Counted from the first letter of the stretch, positions 32,119 through 42,523 are shown. The stretch is DNA of 64,000 nucleotides from Cohaesibacter celericrescens (GCF_002866925.1 NZ_PKUQ01000050.1:62001-126000), one strand, 5' to 3'. Made by a program: numbers and translations. The notes: a model not told the origin generated them from the letters alone.

Positions 32119-35100
32119 TCCTGTCGGGAGAATTGAGCAATTCTTCAATCAAATCATTATGAACCGAAGGATCAACGCGGTTCTGTTCTGGGCTCGTTGT
32201 CTCCTGCTGCGTTGGGCGAACGGTTCTAATCTGTGGCAACGTAAACAGAGCTTCAGGCAACACCCGCGGTTGTATCAGGATAGGGTCTTGAGCCGCATCG
32301 CCCAAAAGCCCATCAATGCCCAAAAGAGTTGCACCATCAGCATCGGGCTTAAGCTCTTGAAGCGGCCGGATTTCGATGCCATTTTGCACCCGCCCATTGC
32401 CATCATCCGATTGTGATTGTTGCTGAATGCGCTGAGCATCCCGCTCGGCTCTTTGCGCCTCGGCAGCCAATCGTTCAGCTTCAGCGCGCGCAGCCTCCAC
32501 GCGGACTGCCTCTTGGTCAGCCTTACGTTGCGCTTCGGTTGCCAAACGAGCCTTTTCTATCGCAATTTTGCGCGCTTGAGCGGCTTTGAATTCCAATTCG
32601 GCTTTTCGTTCATTCTCTGCGCGCAGCGCTGCTTGGGCTTCGCGTCGGGCCCTTTCTTCGGCGGCCTTGCGTTCAGCGTCAGCTTGACGTGCGGCGTCAG
32701 CTTTGCGGGCCGCTTCTTCATCCAGACGCGCTTTTTCAAGAGCCGCCTTTTGTGCCGCTTCCGCTATGCGGGCTTGTTCAGCTTTTTGCTTTGCCAACAA
32801 CTCTTGCAATTGTTTCCGCTTGGCAGCGGCCTCGGCCTTGCGTTGTGCTTCGAGACGGAGTGCTTCTTGTTTCGCAGTTTCAACCGCTTGTTCAGCGGCC
32901 AAAGCAGCCTCTTGACGGTGTTTTGCCTGCTCACGATACAGACGCAATAGGCGGCGCATTCGTTCTTTTTCCAAAATATCCGCTTGCAACCGCTCGACGC
33001 GATCAACCTCGCGTTCAAAGGCCCGAATGCTGAGATAGCCGGTAAAGGGCGCAACATCGACAACACGACTTGGCGCATCAAGATCCCCAGAGAAGACCAA
33101 ACCAACTTCAGGCTGGGCACCTGTCACGGCATCCTCCTCATTGGGCTCAACCTTGATGGACCAATCGCCATTGATCGTCTGAGCCGATAAATCAATCATC
33201 AGATTGCCACGGGATTGCAGTATGTCCGCATCGGCCTGAATGTTGTTTGCACGCAGGGCCCCCCCCGCAATGCGAAAGGCACCCGCAAGATTGGATACCC
33301 GCGTTGAACCTGCATCCATATGCGCCGTGAATGCCTTGGCTATATCATCGTTTTTCAGCTCCAAGCCTTTATCTACGGCCCGCACCACCAGCTCAAAAGC
33401 CTGCGGATTGATGTAATTCAACACCCCGTCTGTAAGCGTGAATGTGCCATTGCCAGACAATCCCGATACAAGCCCCGCCAAAGACCGCCCCTGTGTCTCG
33501 ACATTAAAATTGACATCCATCTGCCCATTGGCAACAGCGCGACCATCGCGTTCCCAAACAAAGGGTGCCAATGCCATATCGGTGACACGCAGATGCGACT
33601 TCAGAACAGCTTCCCCATTTACATTTTCAAGCTGCAAGCCACCTATAGCTGCGCCCCCTTCCAAAAGGGCGTCAAAATTGCTGACGACAACTTCATTATC
33701 GCGCCAAATCAGGTCAAACTTTGGTTGTTGGAAAATATAGGGCGCGGCAAGTTCCAAACTGCGGGCTTTGACCCCGAGCACAATCTTGACCGGATGGGCA
33801 TCGGCATCTGCCAATGGCGCAAGAAAAGCGGTATCGGGCCAACTGCGATCCAGCGATGTAAGGCGGCCCGCACCAACCACACTTTCACCAAGCCATATCC
33901 CGTCCAGATCACCCAGTTCCAACTGGCCTTTCAAAAGCCTGTCTGTGATGGTTGTCTCATAGGTCAGTTGCCCCACAACCGGCTGTCCATCCCACTGACC
34001 TTCAAGGTTGTTGATCTTGCTCACGGCATCGGCATGATCCAAATCCGCCATCAGCTTAGCTGGCAAGGCGAGACCGGGATTGCTTAGCGAGATACCCGAC
34101 GCCATTAAATAGGGAGCCAAATCATCAATGTCCAAAGCAAGCTTGCCTTTGGTGCCGACACCCTCCTTGGCGCTATAACGCACCGTGCCGTCATACGTGA
34201 GCGACCCTTGCTCAGGTTGCAGAGACAGGGCCAATGACGCGCCTTCTGCAAGCACCCCTTTAACAACAACCCGAGAAGCAAGTGCAGGCAAGGCAATAGC
34301 ATTGCTCCCCAGCCCGACAAGGCCAAGCAGCTTTTCGCCATCGGGATTGTTCACTTGCAAATCCAGCGCCAAATCATGATCGGCCCAATTGGCAAAGGAC
34401 CCGTCCAAATGGCCGCCAAAAGACACATCGCCACCGCCTAATAAGCCAGAGAGCTTTCCTTCAATCCCGCTGCCTTGAGTGCCGCCATCGATCGAAAAAG
34501 TAACATCTGCAGGAGACAAAGCCCCTTGCGCTTTGGCAAACCAGTCAGCAACGGGTTGCTCGGGCAGGAAGCGTGCAACAAGATCAGCGAGACCATTCAG
34601 ATCATCAGCGCGCACTTGCCCTTCGAGACGGCCGCGCGGTGTTCCTGTCAAATTCTGCAAATTGCCTGACGTGGAAAGATACGCACCAGCGAAATCGTCG
34701 ACAACGAGTTGGTCAATACGAATGTCACCATTGGCAAGACGGAGTTTGGCAGCCATTTTTTTGCCTTGAAAGTCCCCTGCCAGCAAACGGTCTGTTTCAA
34801 TATCGAGGCTAATATCGCTCAACGGCGCGGCCTTGCCACTGGAGTTGGCCAATAGCAAAGACCCGATCCCCTGCACCACATCAAGATTGACCTGATCTGC
34901 CTTCAATTGCATGGTCAACGCACCTGATTTCTCGGCGGTGCCATCGCCCAAATACCAATCTATCTGCCCTCTGGCGCGATCGCCATTTATATCCAGATCC
35001 AATGACGCAATCGAAATCTGATCAGACTTGACCACCACTTGACCACTCAAATCAAAAGGTTCAAGGCGCCCGCCTGGGGGCACATCCTTAAGCCACCATT

Positions 35101-36379
35101 TGGCAAAAGCCGAGGGTTGATCGGACCGAACGCGCGCCTCTCCCTCAAATACATGCTGGGAATTGACGCTGTCCATGCGCTGTGAAAACAGCCCCGCCAT
35201 TGCAAACCGGGTTTGCCCCGGCAAATCAGCTTCCAATGTTTCAATCTGCCAACCATTGTCCACCAAACTGGCGTCCAGTTGCAGATTGCGAATAATACCA
35301 CCACCCAGAATGACACCGGGCACATCAAAACCGACACGCCCCGGCATCGGTGGAATAGGCATTTTAGTCAAACCATCCGCAAGCACACTGATGCCATGTT
35401 TCAAATCAATTGGCGCATTGGGGCCCTCCCCTAGTGCTCGATCCAAATCAAGCTGGCGAGAGGAAACGACAACGTCAAAGCGCGGATTGACGCCAAAATC
35501 AATGGTCCCCGCCCCATTGAGGCGATAGGCCTGATCAACAGGACCGTGGGAAAATTCAAACTTGGGCAGAACCAAGGAGGATGCGGTCAAATCGCTTTCG
35601 CCGTTGAGCAGCCAAGGAACAGACTGTTCCTCCAATCCATCGATTTGATTGGTTAGTCTGGTCGTGCCGACATAATGATAACGACCATCTTCCTGTTCTT
35701 TCACATTGCCATCCATGGCAAGCGTGACGGGCAGGTTGACCGGCGTTAACAAGCTCTTGAGATGAAGGCCGGATTCGCTGGCAGAACCAGTCGAAAGCAT
35801 CAGGGAATATGGTTCTCCATCCATTTGGAAGGAGGTCTCGATTTTGTAAGGTCCGATCAGGCTTCGGGCTTGCAATGTCGCATTCAGCGACGTGATGTTC
35901 TTTGAACGGCCGGTGCTTTTATCGTCAAAGGCAATCCGCCCGTTTTCAACGCGCACATCATTGAGCTTGATTTTCTCCAGATCGATATCCCAAAGCTTGC
36001 CCTTGTCCTGCCGCCATGCAAATTGCCCTTGTTCATCCAGCTGCATCCGCAATATGGGCGAACGCAATGTCATGTCGACCACTTCAATTTTGCCCTGCAA
36101 CAGCGGCAGCAATTCGATGCGCATATCAAACGTATCAACCACCAGAATGGGCGCTTCATTGTCTGGCCCGACATGCACACTTTCAAAATGCAAGTGCGGC
36201 AACGGCAGGATTTGCATATCCGCCGCCCCCAAAACACGAACCGGCTGACCCAAGACAACCGTCGCTTCTCGCTCAAATGCTGCGCGATAAGAAGTCCAGT
36301 CGACAAAAAGCGGCCCAACCAGCGCCACGATCAACGCCAGCAAAAGCGTACCACCAATGGTGAAATACAGACTATTCAG
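32102..36379 (-). CDS. AsmA-like protein with TolA-like helical tail (CTG start)
   Basis: A 1425-residue protein with an N-terminal membrane anchor (FTIGGTLLLALIVALVGPLFVDW) followed by the AsmA/TamB-like pattern WTSYRAAFEREATVVLGQPV and about 1100 residues of periplasmic beta-rich repeats; the family is implicated in envelope biogenesis. Residues about 1129-1322 are a continuous Ala/Glu/Lys/Gln/Arg coiled coil like TolA, then a 100-residue disordered tail. The only start preserving the whole anchor is CTG at 36379, with AAGGAG eight bases upstream; a TTG 36 bases later lacks a site and cuts the anchor. The 3' end overlaps the convergent ribbon-helix-helix gene. Confidence 0.85.
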   Translation of the reverse strand: MNSLYFTIGGTLLLALIVALVGPLFVDWTSYRAAFEREATVVLGQPVRVLGAADMQILPLPHLHFESVHVGPDNEAPILVVDTFDMRIELLPLLQGKIEVVDMTLRSPILRMQLDEQGQFAWRQDKGKLWDIDLEKIKLNDVRVENGRIAFDDKSTGRSKNITSLNATLQARSLIGPYKIETSFQMDGEPYSLMLSTGSASESGLHLKSLLTPVNLPVTLAMDGNVKEQEDGRYHYVGTTRLTNQIDGLEEQSVPWLLNGESDLTASSLVLPKFEFSHGPVDQAYRLNGAGTIDFGVNPRFDVVVSSRQLDLDRALGEGPNAPIDLKHGISVLADGLTKMPIPPMPGRVGFDVPGVILGGGIIRNLQLDASLVDNGWQIETLEADLPGQTRFAMAGLFSQRMDSVNSQHVFEGEARVRSDQPSAFAKWWLKDVPPGGRLEPFDLSGQVVVKSDQISIASLDLDINGDRARGQIDWYLGDGTAEKSGALTMQLKADQVNLDVVQGIGSLLLANSSGKAAPLSDISLDIETDRLLAGDFQGKKMAAKLRLANGDIRIDQLVVDDFAGAYLSTSGNLQNLTGTPRGRLEGQVRADDLNGLADLVARFLPEQPVADWFAKAQGALSPADVTFSIDGGTQGSGIEGKLSGLLGGGDVSFGGHLDGSFANWADHDLALDLQVNNPDGEKLLGLVGLGSNAIALPALASRVVVKGVLAEGASLALSLQPEQGSLTYDGTVRYSAKEGVGTKGKLALDIDDLAPYLMASGISLSNPGLALPAKLMADLDHADAVSKINNLEGQWDGQPVVGQLTYETTITDRLLKGQLELGDLDGIWLGESVVGAGRLTSLDRSWPDTAFLAPLADADAHPVKIVLGVKARSLELAAPYIFQQPKFDLIWRDNEVVVSNFDALLEGGAAIGGLQLENVNGEAVLKSHLRVTDMALAPFVWERDGRAVANGQMDVNFNVETQGRSLAGLVSGLSGNGTFTLTDGVLNYINPQAFELVVRAVDKGLELKNDDIAKAFTAHMDAGSTRVSNLAGAFRIAGGALRANNIQADADILQSRGNLMIDLSAQTINGDWSIKVEPNEEDAVTGAQPEVGLVFSGDLDAPSRVVDVAPFTGYLSIRAFEREVDRVERLQADILEKERMRRLLRLYREQAKHRQEAALAAEQAVETAKQEALRLEAQRKAEAAAKRKQLQELLAKQKAEQARIAEAAQKAALEKARLDEEAARKADAARQADAERKAAEERARREAQAALRAENERKAELEFKAAQARKIAIEKARLATEAQRKADQEAVRVEAARAEAERLAAEAQRAERDAQRIQQQSQSDDGNGRVQNGIEIRPLQELKPDADGATLLGIDGLLGDAAQDPILIQPRVLPEALFTLPQIRTVRPTQQETTSPEQNRVDPSVHNDLIEELLNSPDRIIQLD

Positions 36380-36551
36380 AACCTTGTCTCCTTAAGGCCA
36401 TGACCAGCAACCAACAAGCCAACGGACATACATCAAAATCCGACCAGCGCGGATTTATCTTTCGCATAACGGCATCAAACACATAACGCCATATCAAGCC
36501 ACAACAAACGCTAGCAAAATGAACCCGTTGACCGCAAATCAGGAGTTGTCC
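36380..36551 (-). other. Interval between AsmA-like gene and FAD oxidase
   Basis: 172 bases with no gene or terminator that I can support. An AAGGAG site serving the AsmA-like gene is at 36388-36393 on the minus strand. Confidence 0.5.
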
Positions 36552-37967
36552 TTACCCCAGATTTGGTAGCATTTTCCCCGGATTCATGATGTTCTTTGGA
36601 TCAATGGCCTTTTTGATAGCCACCATATAGGCCAACGCAGGCCCAAACTCTTCCAACATATACTTCATTTTGCCCTGACCGACACCATGTTCACCTGTAC
36701 AGGTCCCGCCCATTGAAATGGCGCGATGGGCCAGGCGCGACAAAAAGGCATCTGCTTTTTCTTGCTCAGCGGGACTTTCGGGGTCAAGCAACAACAACAC
36801 ATGGAAATTGCCATCCCCGACATGACCGACCGTTGTGGCGACAAATCCATTGTCTTCCAAATCCTGCTGCGTTTGCGTCACACATTCAGCGAGTCGGGAA
36901 ATCGGCACACAAGCATCTGTCGAAATGCCCTTGGCACCTGGCCGCAACTCATGCGATGCCCAATAGGCATCATGGCGCGCCGTCCACAACTTGGTTCGGT
37001 CTTCAGCACGAGACGCGGATTGAAAATCGGATCCGCCGCAATCGGCAACGATCTCGCCGAATAATTCGATCTGTTCCGCCACACCCGTTTCTGTACCGTG
37101 GAATTCCACCAGCAAGGTTGGTCGCTCGACCAGATCCAGTTTGGAATAGAGATTACACGCCCGTATTTGCATCACATCAAGCAATTCAATCCGCGCAATG
37201 GGAATCCCGCACTGAATGGTCATGATCGTGGCGTTGCAAGCACTTTCCAAATCAGGAAATCCACACATTCCGCCAGCAATGGCTTGCGGTATGCCCGACA
37301 GCTTCAGCGTCACTTCGGTAATAATGCCCAACGTGCCTTCGGATCCAACCAACAGACGGGTCAAATCGTAACCAGCAGAGCTTTTTTTGGCACGGCTCGC
37401 CGTTGTGATGATTTTACCGTCAGGCATAACAGCCTTCAGCGAAACCACATTGTCTTTCATGGTGCCATAACGCACCGCATTGGTGCCCGAAGCACGTGTC
37501 GCAGCCATCCCCCCGAACGAAGCATCGGCACCGGGATCAATAGGGAAAAACAAACCTGTATCGCGCAAATAATCATTCAATTGCTTGCGCGTCACCCCCG
37601 CTTCAACCGTACAATTGAGATCCTCGGGATGCACTTCAACCACCGCATTCATCTGGGACAAGTCAATAGAAATGCCGCCAAACGGAGCGTTGAGATGGCC
37701 TTCAAGCGAAGACCCCGTACCAAACGCAATCACTGGCACGTCATGCTCGTTGCACAGCGTCACAACGTCAGAAACCTCTTGGGTGTTTTTGACAAAAACC
37801 ACCCCATCCGGCATCTGATTTTTCAAATTTGTGGTCGTATGGCCATGCTGTTCTCTAAAGGACGCACCCGTCGTAAAGCGGTCGTCAAAACGCTGCTTAA
37901 GCAGATCACACACAGCAGCGGTTGCAGCATCATCTCTAACCCGGCTGAAATGAGGTTCGGTCACCAT
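36552..37967 (-). CDS. FAD-linked oxidase, D-lactate/glycolate dehydrogenase type
   Basis: A 471-residue flavoenzyme of the VAO/GlcD-Dld family. The FAD-binding PP-loop-like segment PVIAFGTGSSLEGH (residues about 78-91), GGMAATRASGTNAVRYGTM, and C-terminal GEHGVGQGK and IDPKNIMNPGKML motifs are clear. It would oxidise a 2-hydroxy acid, most likely D-lactate, passing electrons to quinone or cytochrome. No FeS or GlcE/GlcF partner is adjacent, which argues for D-lactate dehydrogenase rather than glycolate oxidase. Substrate cannot be fixed from sequence. Confidence 0.88.
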   Translation of the reverse strand: MVTEPHFSRVRDDAATAAVCDLLKQRFDDRFTTGASFREQHGHTTTNLKNQMPDGVVFVKNTQEVSDVVTLCNEHDVPVIAFGTGSSLEGHLNAPFGGISIDLSQMNAVVEVHPEDLNCTVEAGVTRKQLNDYLRDTGLFFPIDPGADASFGGMAATRASGTNAVRYGTMKDNVVSLKAVMPDGKIITTASRAKKSSAGYDLTRLLVGSEGTLGIITEVTLKLSGIPQAIAGGMCGFPDLESACNATIMTIQCGIPIARIELLDVMQIRACNLYSKLDLVERPTLLVEFHGTETGVAEQIELFGEIVADCGGSDFQSASRAEDRTKLWTARHDAYWASHELRPGAKGISTDACVPISRLAECVTQTQQDLEDNGFVATTVGHVGDGNFHVLLLLDPESPAEQEKADAFLSRLAHRAISMGGTCTGEHGVGQGKMKYMLEEFGPALAYMVAIKKAIDPKNIMNPGKMLPNLG

Positions 37968-38098
37968 TATTTATCTTTCTTCTTTAGCCCTTGCATAAAA
38001 CCGAACCTAGCAAAATTATTTCGAAAACAAAACCGCTTACCGCACTGCCGCATAGCAAATCTGCAATGCAATTTTCAACGATCCCCTTGAAAGAGGGC

Positions 38099-38126
38099 TT
38101 GGGATTTATCCAACATTGCCTATACT
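38099..38126 (+). promoter_or_regulatory. Candidate promoter upstream of the CLC gene
   Basis: TTGGGA (38099-38104) and TATACT (38121-38126) with a 16-base spacer resemble a sigma-70-type promoter, about 70 bases before the start codon of the CLC gene. Confidence 0.4.
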
Positions 38127-38194
38127 GCCCCCATCGCCAGACTGAGCCATCTGATTCAATTGTTGCAGCAGCAAGAAGGACTGAGACAAGACTT

Positions 38195-39823
38195 ATGCGT
38201 TGGTTAAACCCGTTGCAACTGTCAAAAAGCTGGATTGAACCCAACTGGCGTGTCTATCTTTCCACACAACAACCCAAATTGTGGTTTCTTGCGATTGTCA
38301 TTGGCATGTTGGTTTCATGTGCGGCAATTGTCTTTCGTCTCGGCATTGGTGCGGTGCAGTGGCTCTGGCTTGGAACCAATAGCGAAAGTATTCTGACAGC
38401 GGTGCAAAACACACCTGCATGGGTGGTTATCCTTGCCCCCACAATCGGTGGACTGGTTGTTGGTTTGTTTCTGGAATATGTCCACCCGATCAAACGAGCA
38501 GAAGCCGTGGCCGATGTTATCGAGGCCCGTGCCCATGGCGGCAAGGGGCTTCGCTTCTGGCAAGGGCTAGACAGCGCAGCGGTGACCATCATTTCACTGG
38601 GAGCTGGTGCCAGTGCTGGCCGTGAGGGGCCCATTGTGCATTTGGGAGCCAGCCTTGCCAAAATGCTTTGCGAGGCTTTTTCTCTCACACCGGCGTCCAA
38701 AAAAACGCTTCTGGCCTGTGGCGTCGCCAGTGCTGTTTCGGCTTCCTTTAACGCCCCCATCGCAGGGGTCTTGTTTGCCCATGAAGTCATTCTCGGCCAC
38801 TATGCCCTGACGGCATTTGTGCCCATTGTGCTCGCCTCTGCCATGGGCACTATGCTCTCACGCCTTTACTTTGGCGACATCGCAGCCTTTGATATTCCCG
38901 CCTATCAAATCACATCCTACTGGGAAATGCCTGCCTTTGCGCTGCTTGGCCTGACATGCGCATTTGTCGCAGTTCTGTTCCAGTTCACCTTGATGGGCAC
39001 AGACTGGGTCGCTCGACACGTCAAAATGCCCCTGCCCTTGCGCCCAGTGATAGGCGGCTTTCTGATTGGTTGCATAGCTCTCTATTATCCCGAAATACTC
39101 GGAGTCGGCTATGAAGCAACCGACAAAGCCCTGCACCAACAATTGCCACTGGCGATGCTGTTTGGTCTGATCATTGCCAAAACGGCAGCCACCGCGATCA
39201 CACTAGCGTCGCGTTTTGGCGGCGGGATTTTCTCTCCTTCTCTCTATGTCGGTGCCATGACGGGCGGCACCTTTGGACTGATCGCTGCACAAGTTTTCCC
39301 CGATATGGCTTCAAGCCACGGCCTCTATGCCATTTTGGGCATGGGCGCGGTTGCCGCAGCGGTCTTGGGCGCGCCCGTATCCACCACTATGATTGTATTT
39401 GAGCTAACCGGCGGCTATGCCTTGTCTATCGCCCTGCTGCTCACAGTCTCCATCGCCACAGGCATCACTTTGGCACTGCATGGCCGCTCCTATTTCCATT
39501 GGCAACTGGAAATGCGCGGCATCTTCCTGCAAGAAGGTGCGCACAAATTTCTTGTCAAAGAAGTCAAGGTCGCCCAATTCTATAAACCCCTGCCAGAAAA
39601 TGCCAAAGAAGAGCAACAGCTTTTGCCTCAAGGCGCACCAACCATTCGCCTCATGGACACATTGGAAAAGGCTCTCAAAGCCTTTGACGCTGTAGGAGGA
39701 GAGGATATCGCGGTTCTCGATCCTGAAGACAAAGGCCGGATCATCGGTTGGGCTCAACAGGTCCAAGCGTTACGCTATTTCAACGACAAGCTCATCAGCA
39801 CCAATGTCGAAGAGCACCGCTGA
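38195..39823 (+). CDS. CLC-family chloride transport protein
   Basis: A 542-residue membrane protein of the CLC family with the conserved GREGP at residues 142-146 (gating Glu144), NAPIAGVLFAHEV at 186-198 and GIFSP at 344-348. In the known exchanger CLC-ec1 the position after the first Glu in the NAP motif is Glu203; here it is Val198. The GSGIP motif is not obvious. The last 90 residues form a degenerate CBS-like region (residues about 450-540). The ATG at 38195 was chosen as the first that matches a normal N-terminus; an upstream 68-residue extension is low complexity. Confidence 0.88.
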   Translation: MRWLNPLQLSKSWIEPNWRVYLSTQQPKLWFLAIVIGMLVSCAAIVFRLGIGAVQWLWLGTNSESILTAVQNTPAWVVILAPTIGGLVVGLFLEYVHPIKRAEAVADVIEARAHGGKGLRFWQGLDSAAVTIISLGAGASAGREGPIVHLGASLAKMLCEAFSLTPASKKTLLACGVASAVSASFNAPIAGVLFAHEVILGHYALTAFVPIVLASAMGTMLSRLYFGDIAAFDIPAYQITSYWEMPAFALLGLTCAFVAVLFQFTLMGTDWVARHVKMPLPLRPVIGGFLIGCIALYYPEILGVGYEATDKALHQQLPLAMLFGLIIAKTAATAITLASRFGGGIFSPSLYVGAMTGGTFGLIAAQVFPDMASSHGLYAILGMGAVAAAVLGAPVSTTMIVFELTGGYALSIALLLTVSIATGITLALHGRSYFHWQLEMRGIFLQEGAHKFLVKEVKVAQFYKPLPENAKEEQQLLPQGAPTIRLMDTLEKALKAFDAVGGEDIAVLDPEDKGRIIGWAQQVQALRYFNDKLISTNVEEHR

Positions 39824-39960
39824 TGACAGTTTGGCATATTTTGCGCCTGACAAACCACATTTGTTGCTATAATGTTCTAATGCTGGATTCGGCAAGGCCC
39901 CGCCACCATTAGAACCGAATGCATCCCTCTTGAACCGTTAATTTGGACCAGATTGTCTCC

Positions 39961-42345
39961 ATGCCAGACCTTTTTGCCAACAACTCTGCACCTCCGTCTC
40001 ATGAAATGCAGGAGGACGATCAGGAAGGGATTCGGGCCAAACTAGCACGCATGCACCCGACGCCTTATCTTGAAGGCCTCAATCCGGAACAAAAAGAAGC
40101 CGTTGAAAGCCTTGATGGTCCCCTGTTGGTTCTGGCTGGTGCAGGCACAGGAAAAACACGGGTTCTAACGACACGCATCGGTCATATACTGGCCACACGC
40201 CGCGCAGCACCTTGGCAAATTCTGTCGGTGACCTTCACCAACAAAGCATCGCGTGAGATGAAAGACCGCATTGGTCGGCTGATCGGTGGGTCGGTTGAAG
40301 GCATGCAATGGCTGGGCACCTTCCACTCCATCGGCGTTAAAATTCTCCGCCGTCACGCCGAACTGGTTGGCCTCAAGTCCAATTTCACCATTCTCGATAG
40401 TGACGACCAAATCCGCTTGATGAAACAACTCATTCAGGCACAAGGCCTTGATGAAAAACGCTGGCCTGCGCGCCAGCTTGCCGGGTTCATTGATGGCTGG
40501 AAAAACCGCGGCCTTTCGCCGGAGCAAGTGCCACAAGACGAAGCCTTTTTATTCGCGCAAGGCAGCGGCCTCATCCTTTACACCGCCTATCAAGCGCGAC
40601 TCAAGATTCTCAATGCCTGCGACTTTGGTGATCTTTTGCTCGAATGTCTGCGTCTTTTCCGCGAACACCCCGATGTTCTCTCAAGCTACCATAACAAATT
40701 CCGCTATATTCTGGTGGACGAGTATCAAGACACCAACGTAGCGCAATATCTCTGGCTGCGCCTCCTCGCCCAATCCAACCACAATATATGCTGTGTTGGC
40801 GACGATGACCAATCCATCTATGGCTGGCGCGGCGCCGAAGTCGACAATATCCTGCGCTTTGAAGCAGATTTCCCCGGCGCAAAGGTCATCCGCCTAGAGC
40901 GCAACTATCGCTCGACCGAACATATTTTGGCCGCGGCGTCTCATTTGATCACCTTCAACCAAGGCCGCCTGGGTAAAACCCTGCATCATCAGATTGAAGA
41001 CGATGAGGCCGAAAAGGTTACAGTCACATCCATCTGGGATTCAGAAGAAGAAGCCCGCACCATCGGTGATCAAATCGAAGCGCAACAGCGCGATGGCCAC
41101 AATCTCAATGAGATCGCCATTCTGGTGCGTGCGTCTTTCCAAATGCGGTCGTTTGAGGACCGTTTTGTCACCATGGGCCTCAATTATCGCGTCATCGGCG
41201 GCCCGCGCTTTTATGAGCGCGCCGAGATCCGCGATGCTCTTGCCTATTTCCGTGCTGTTGTGCAGTCAGCTGACGACCTTGCCTTTGGACGGATTGTCAA
41301 CACACCGCGTCGCGGTTTGGGTGATGCAACCGTGCGCCAAATTCACGCTTTGGCGCGGCATCAAGAAATCCCGTTGATGGAAGCGGCAGCCGAGCTGGTT
41401 GGCACCGAAGACCTCAAACCGCGTGCACGCAGTTCATTGAAGGGGTTGCTTGGTCAATTCAACCATTGGCGCACGATGCTGTCGACCATGAAACATTCTG
41501 AATTGGCTGAAGTCATTCTAGACGAGTCCGGCTACACCGAAATGTGGCAGAAGGAAAAATCGCCTGACGCGCCCGGCAAACTGGAAAATCTGAAAGAGCT
41601 TGTTCGGTCCATTGCAGAATATGAGTCTCTGCCCAGCTTTTTGGAACATATCGCTCTTGTCATGGATCGGGATTCCGGCGAGACCAACGAAGCAGTTTCT
41701 ATCATGACCCTTCATTCCGCCAAAGGTCTTGAGTTTGACTCCGTCTTCTTGCCCGGTTGGGAAGAAGGTCTCTTTCCCCATCAGCGCGCGTTGGATGAAA
41801 CCGGCAACAAGGGTCTGGAAGAAGAACGCCGGTTGGCCTATGTCGGAATCACCCGCGCTAAAAAACGCGCCAAGATTTATGTCGCCCAGAACCGCCTCAT
41901 TCATGGCAAATGGCAAAACTCCATTCCCTCGCGCTTTCTGGATGAATTGCCCAACAAACATGTCGAAATCGAAGAAACCCAATCCACCTATGGCGGCTAT
42001 GGCGCATCCGGTGTTGGCGGCTCTATCTATGGCAAAAGCCGGTTTGATAAATCCGACCCGTTTGAAAGCTCTTACGACACCCCGGGCTGGAAACGCGCAC
42101 AAGCCAACAAAGCCAACCGATCAAAAAGTGGGTCCTCACATGGCAGCCACACCTCTCACCTGATCGAGGGCGAACTTGTTGCCAAAAGCGTTTCAGATGG
42201 CCCCGCCAAATATGCAGTCGGCGAACGGGTCTTTCACATCAAATTCGGTTATGGTGAGGTCAAATCTGTTGAAGGCAACAAACTGACCATCCAGTTCCAA
42301 ACAGGTCAAAAACGCGTTGTCGATTCGTTTGTAGAAAAGCACTAA
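39961..42345 (+). CDS. uvrD: ATP-dependent DNA helicase UvrD/PcrA type
   Basis: A 794-residue SF1 helicase that acts in repair and replication-fork maintenance. It has Walker A AGAGTGKT at residues 59-66, the GDDDQSIYGWRGA motif, the DEYQDTN Walker B, the TLHSAKGLEFD motif and a C-terminal Tudor-like domain (VFHIKFGYGEVKSVEGNKL) that in PcrA/UvrD contacts RNA polymerase. I chose ATG 39961; an in-frame TTG 18 bases earlier is possible. No strong ribosome-binding site is visible before either. Confidence 0.95.
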   Translation: MPDLFANNSAPPSHEMQEDDQEGIRAKLARMHPTPYLEGLNPEQKEAVESLDGPLLVLAGAGTGKTRVLTTRIGHILATRRAAPWQILSVTFTNKASREMKDRIGRLIGGSVEGMQWLGTFHSIGVKILRRHAELVGLKSNFTILDSDDQIRLMKQLIQAQGLDEKRWPARQLAGFIDGWKNRGLSPEQVPQDEAFLFAQGSGLILYTAYQARLKILNACDFGDLLLECLRLFREHPDVLSSYHNKFRYILVDEYQDTNVAQYLWLRLLAQSNHNICCVGDDDQSIYGWRGAEVDNILRFEADFPGAKVIRLERNYRSTEHILAAASHLITFNQGRLGKTLHHQIEDDEAEKVTVTSIWDSEEEARTIGDQIEAQQRDGHNLNEIAILVRASFQMRSFEDRFVTMGLNYRVIGGPRFYERAEIRDALAYFRAVVQSADDLAFGRIVNTPRRGLGDATVRQIHALARHQEIPLMEAAAELVGTEDLKPRARSSLKGLLGQFNHWRTMLSTMKHSELAEVILDESGYTEMWQKEKSPDAPGKLENLKELVRSIAEYESLPSFLEHIALVMDRDSGETNEAVSIMTLHSAKGLEFDSVFLPGWEEGLFPHQRALDETGNKGLEEERRLAYVGITRAKKRAKIYVAQNRLIHGKWQNSIPSRFLDELPNKHVEIEETQSTYGGYGASGVGGSIYGKSRFDKSDPFESSYDTPGWKRAQANKANRSKSGSSHGSHTSHLIEGELVAKSVSDGPAKYAVGERVFHIKFGYGEVKSVEGNKLTIQFQTGQKRVVDSFVEKH

Positions 42346-42523
42346 AAACCAAACACACCAAGGCACCTGCTTGCCTTTGCAGCCCAGACGGTTTATCGAC
42401 TGACAAAAGCCAAAGCGTTGCCATGACCACTAAAAAATTGGCCATGAATCTACGCACCCACCCAATATTTCGGCCTTGTCTGATTTCGTAAAACAGAAAA
42501 GGCTTGGATTGTGAGACAAAGCC

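Noticed and set aside
33320..34087. 255-residue open frame antisense to the AsmA-like gene
   Set aside because: Lies in a repeat-rich gene and has a low-complexity sequence.
37098..38090. 330-residue open frame antisense to the FAD oxidase
   Set aside because: Shadow frame without homology, running into the intergenic region.
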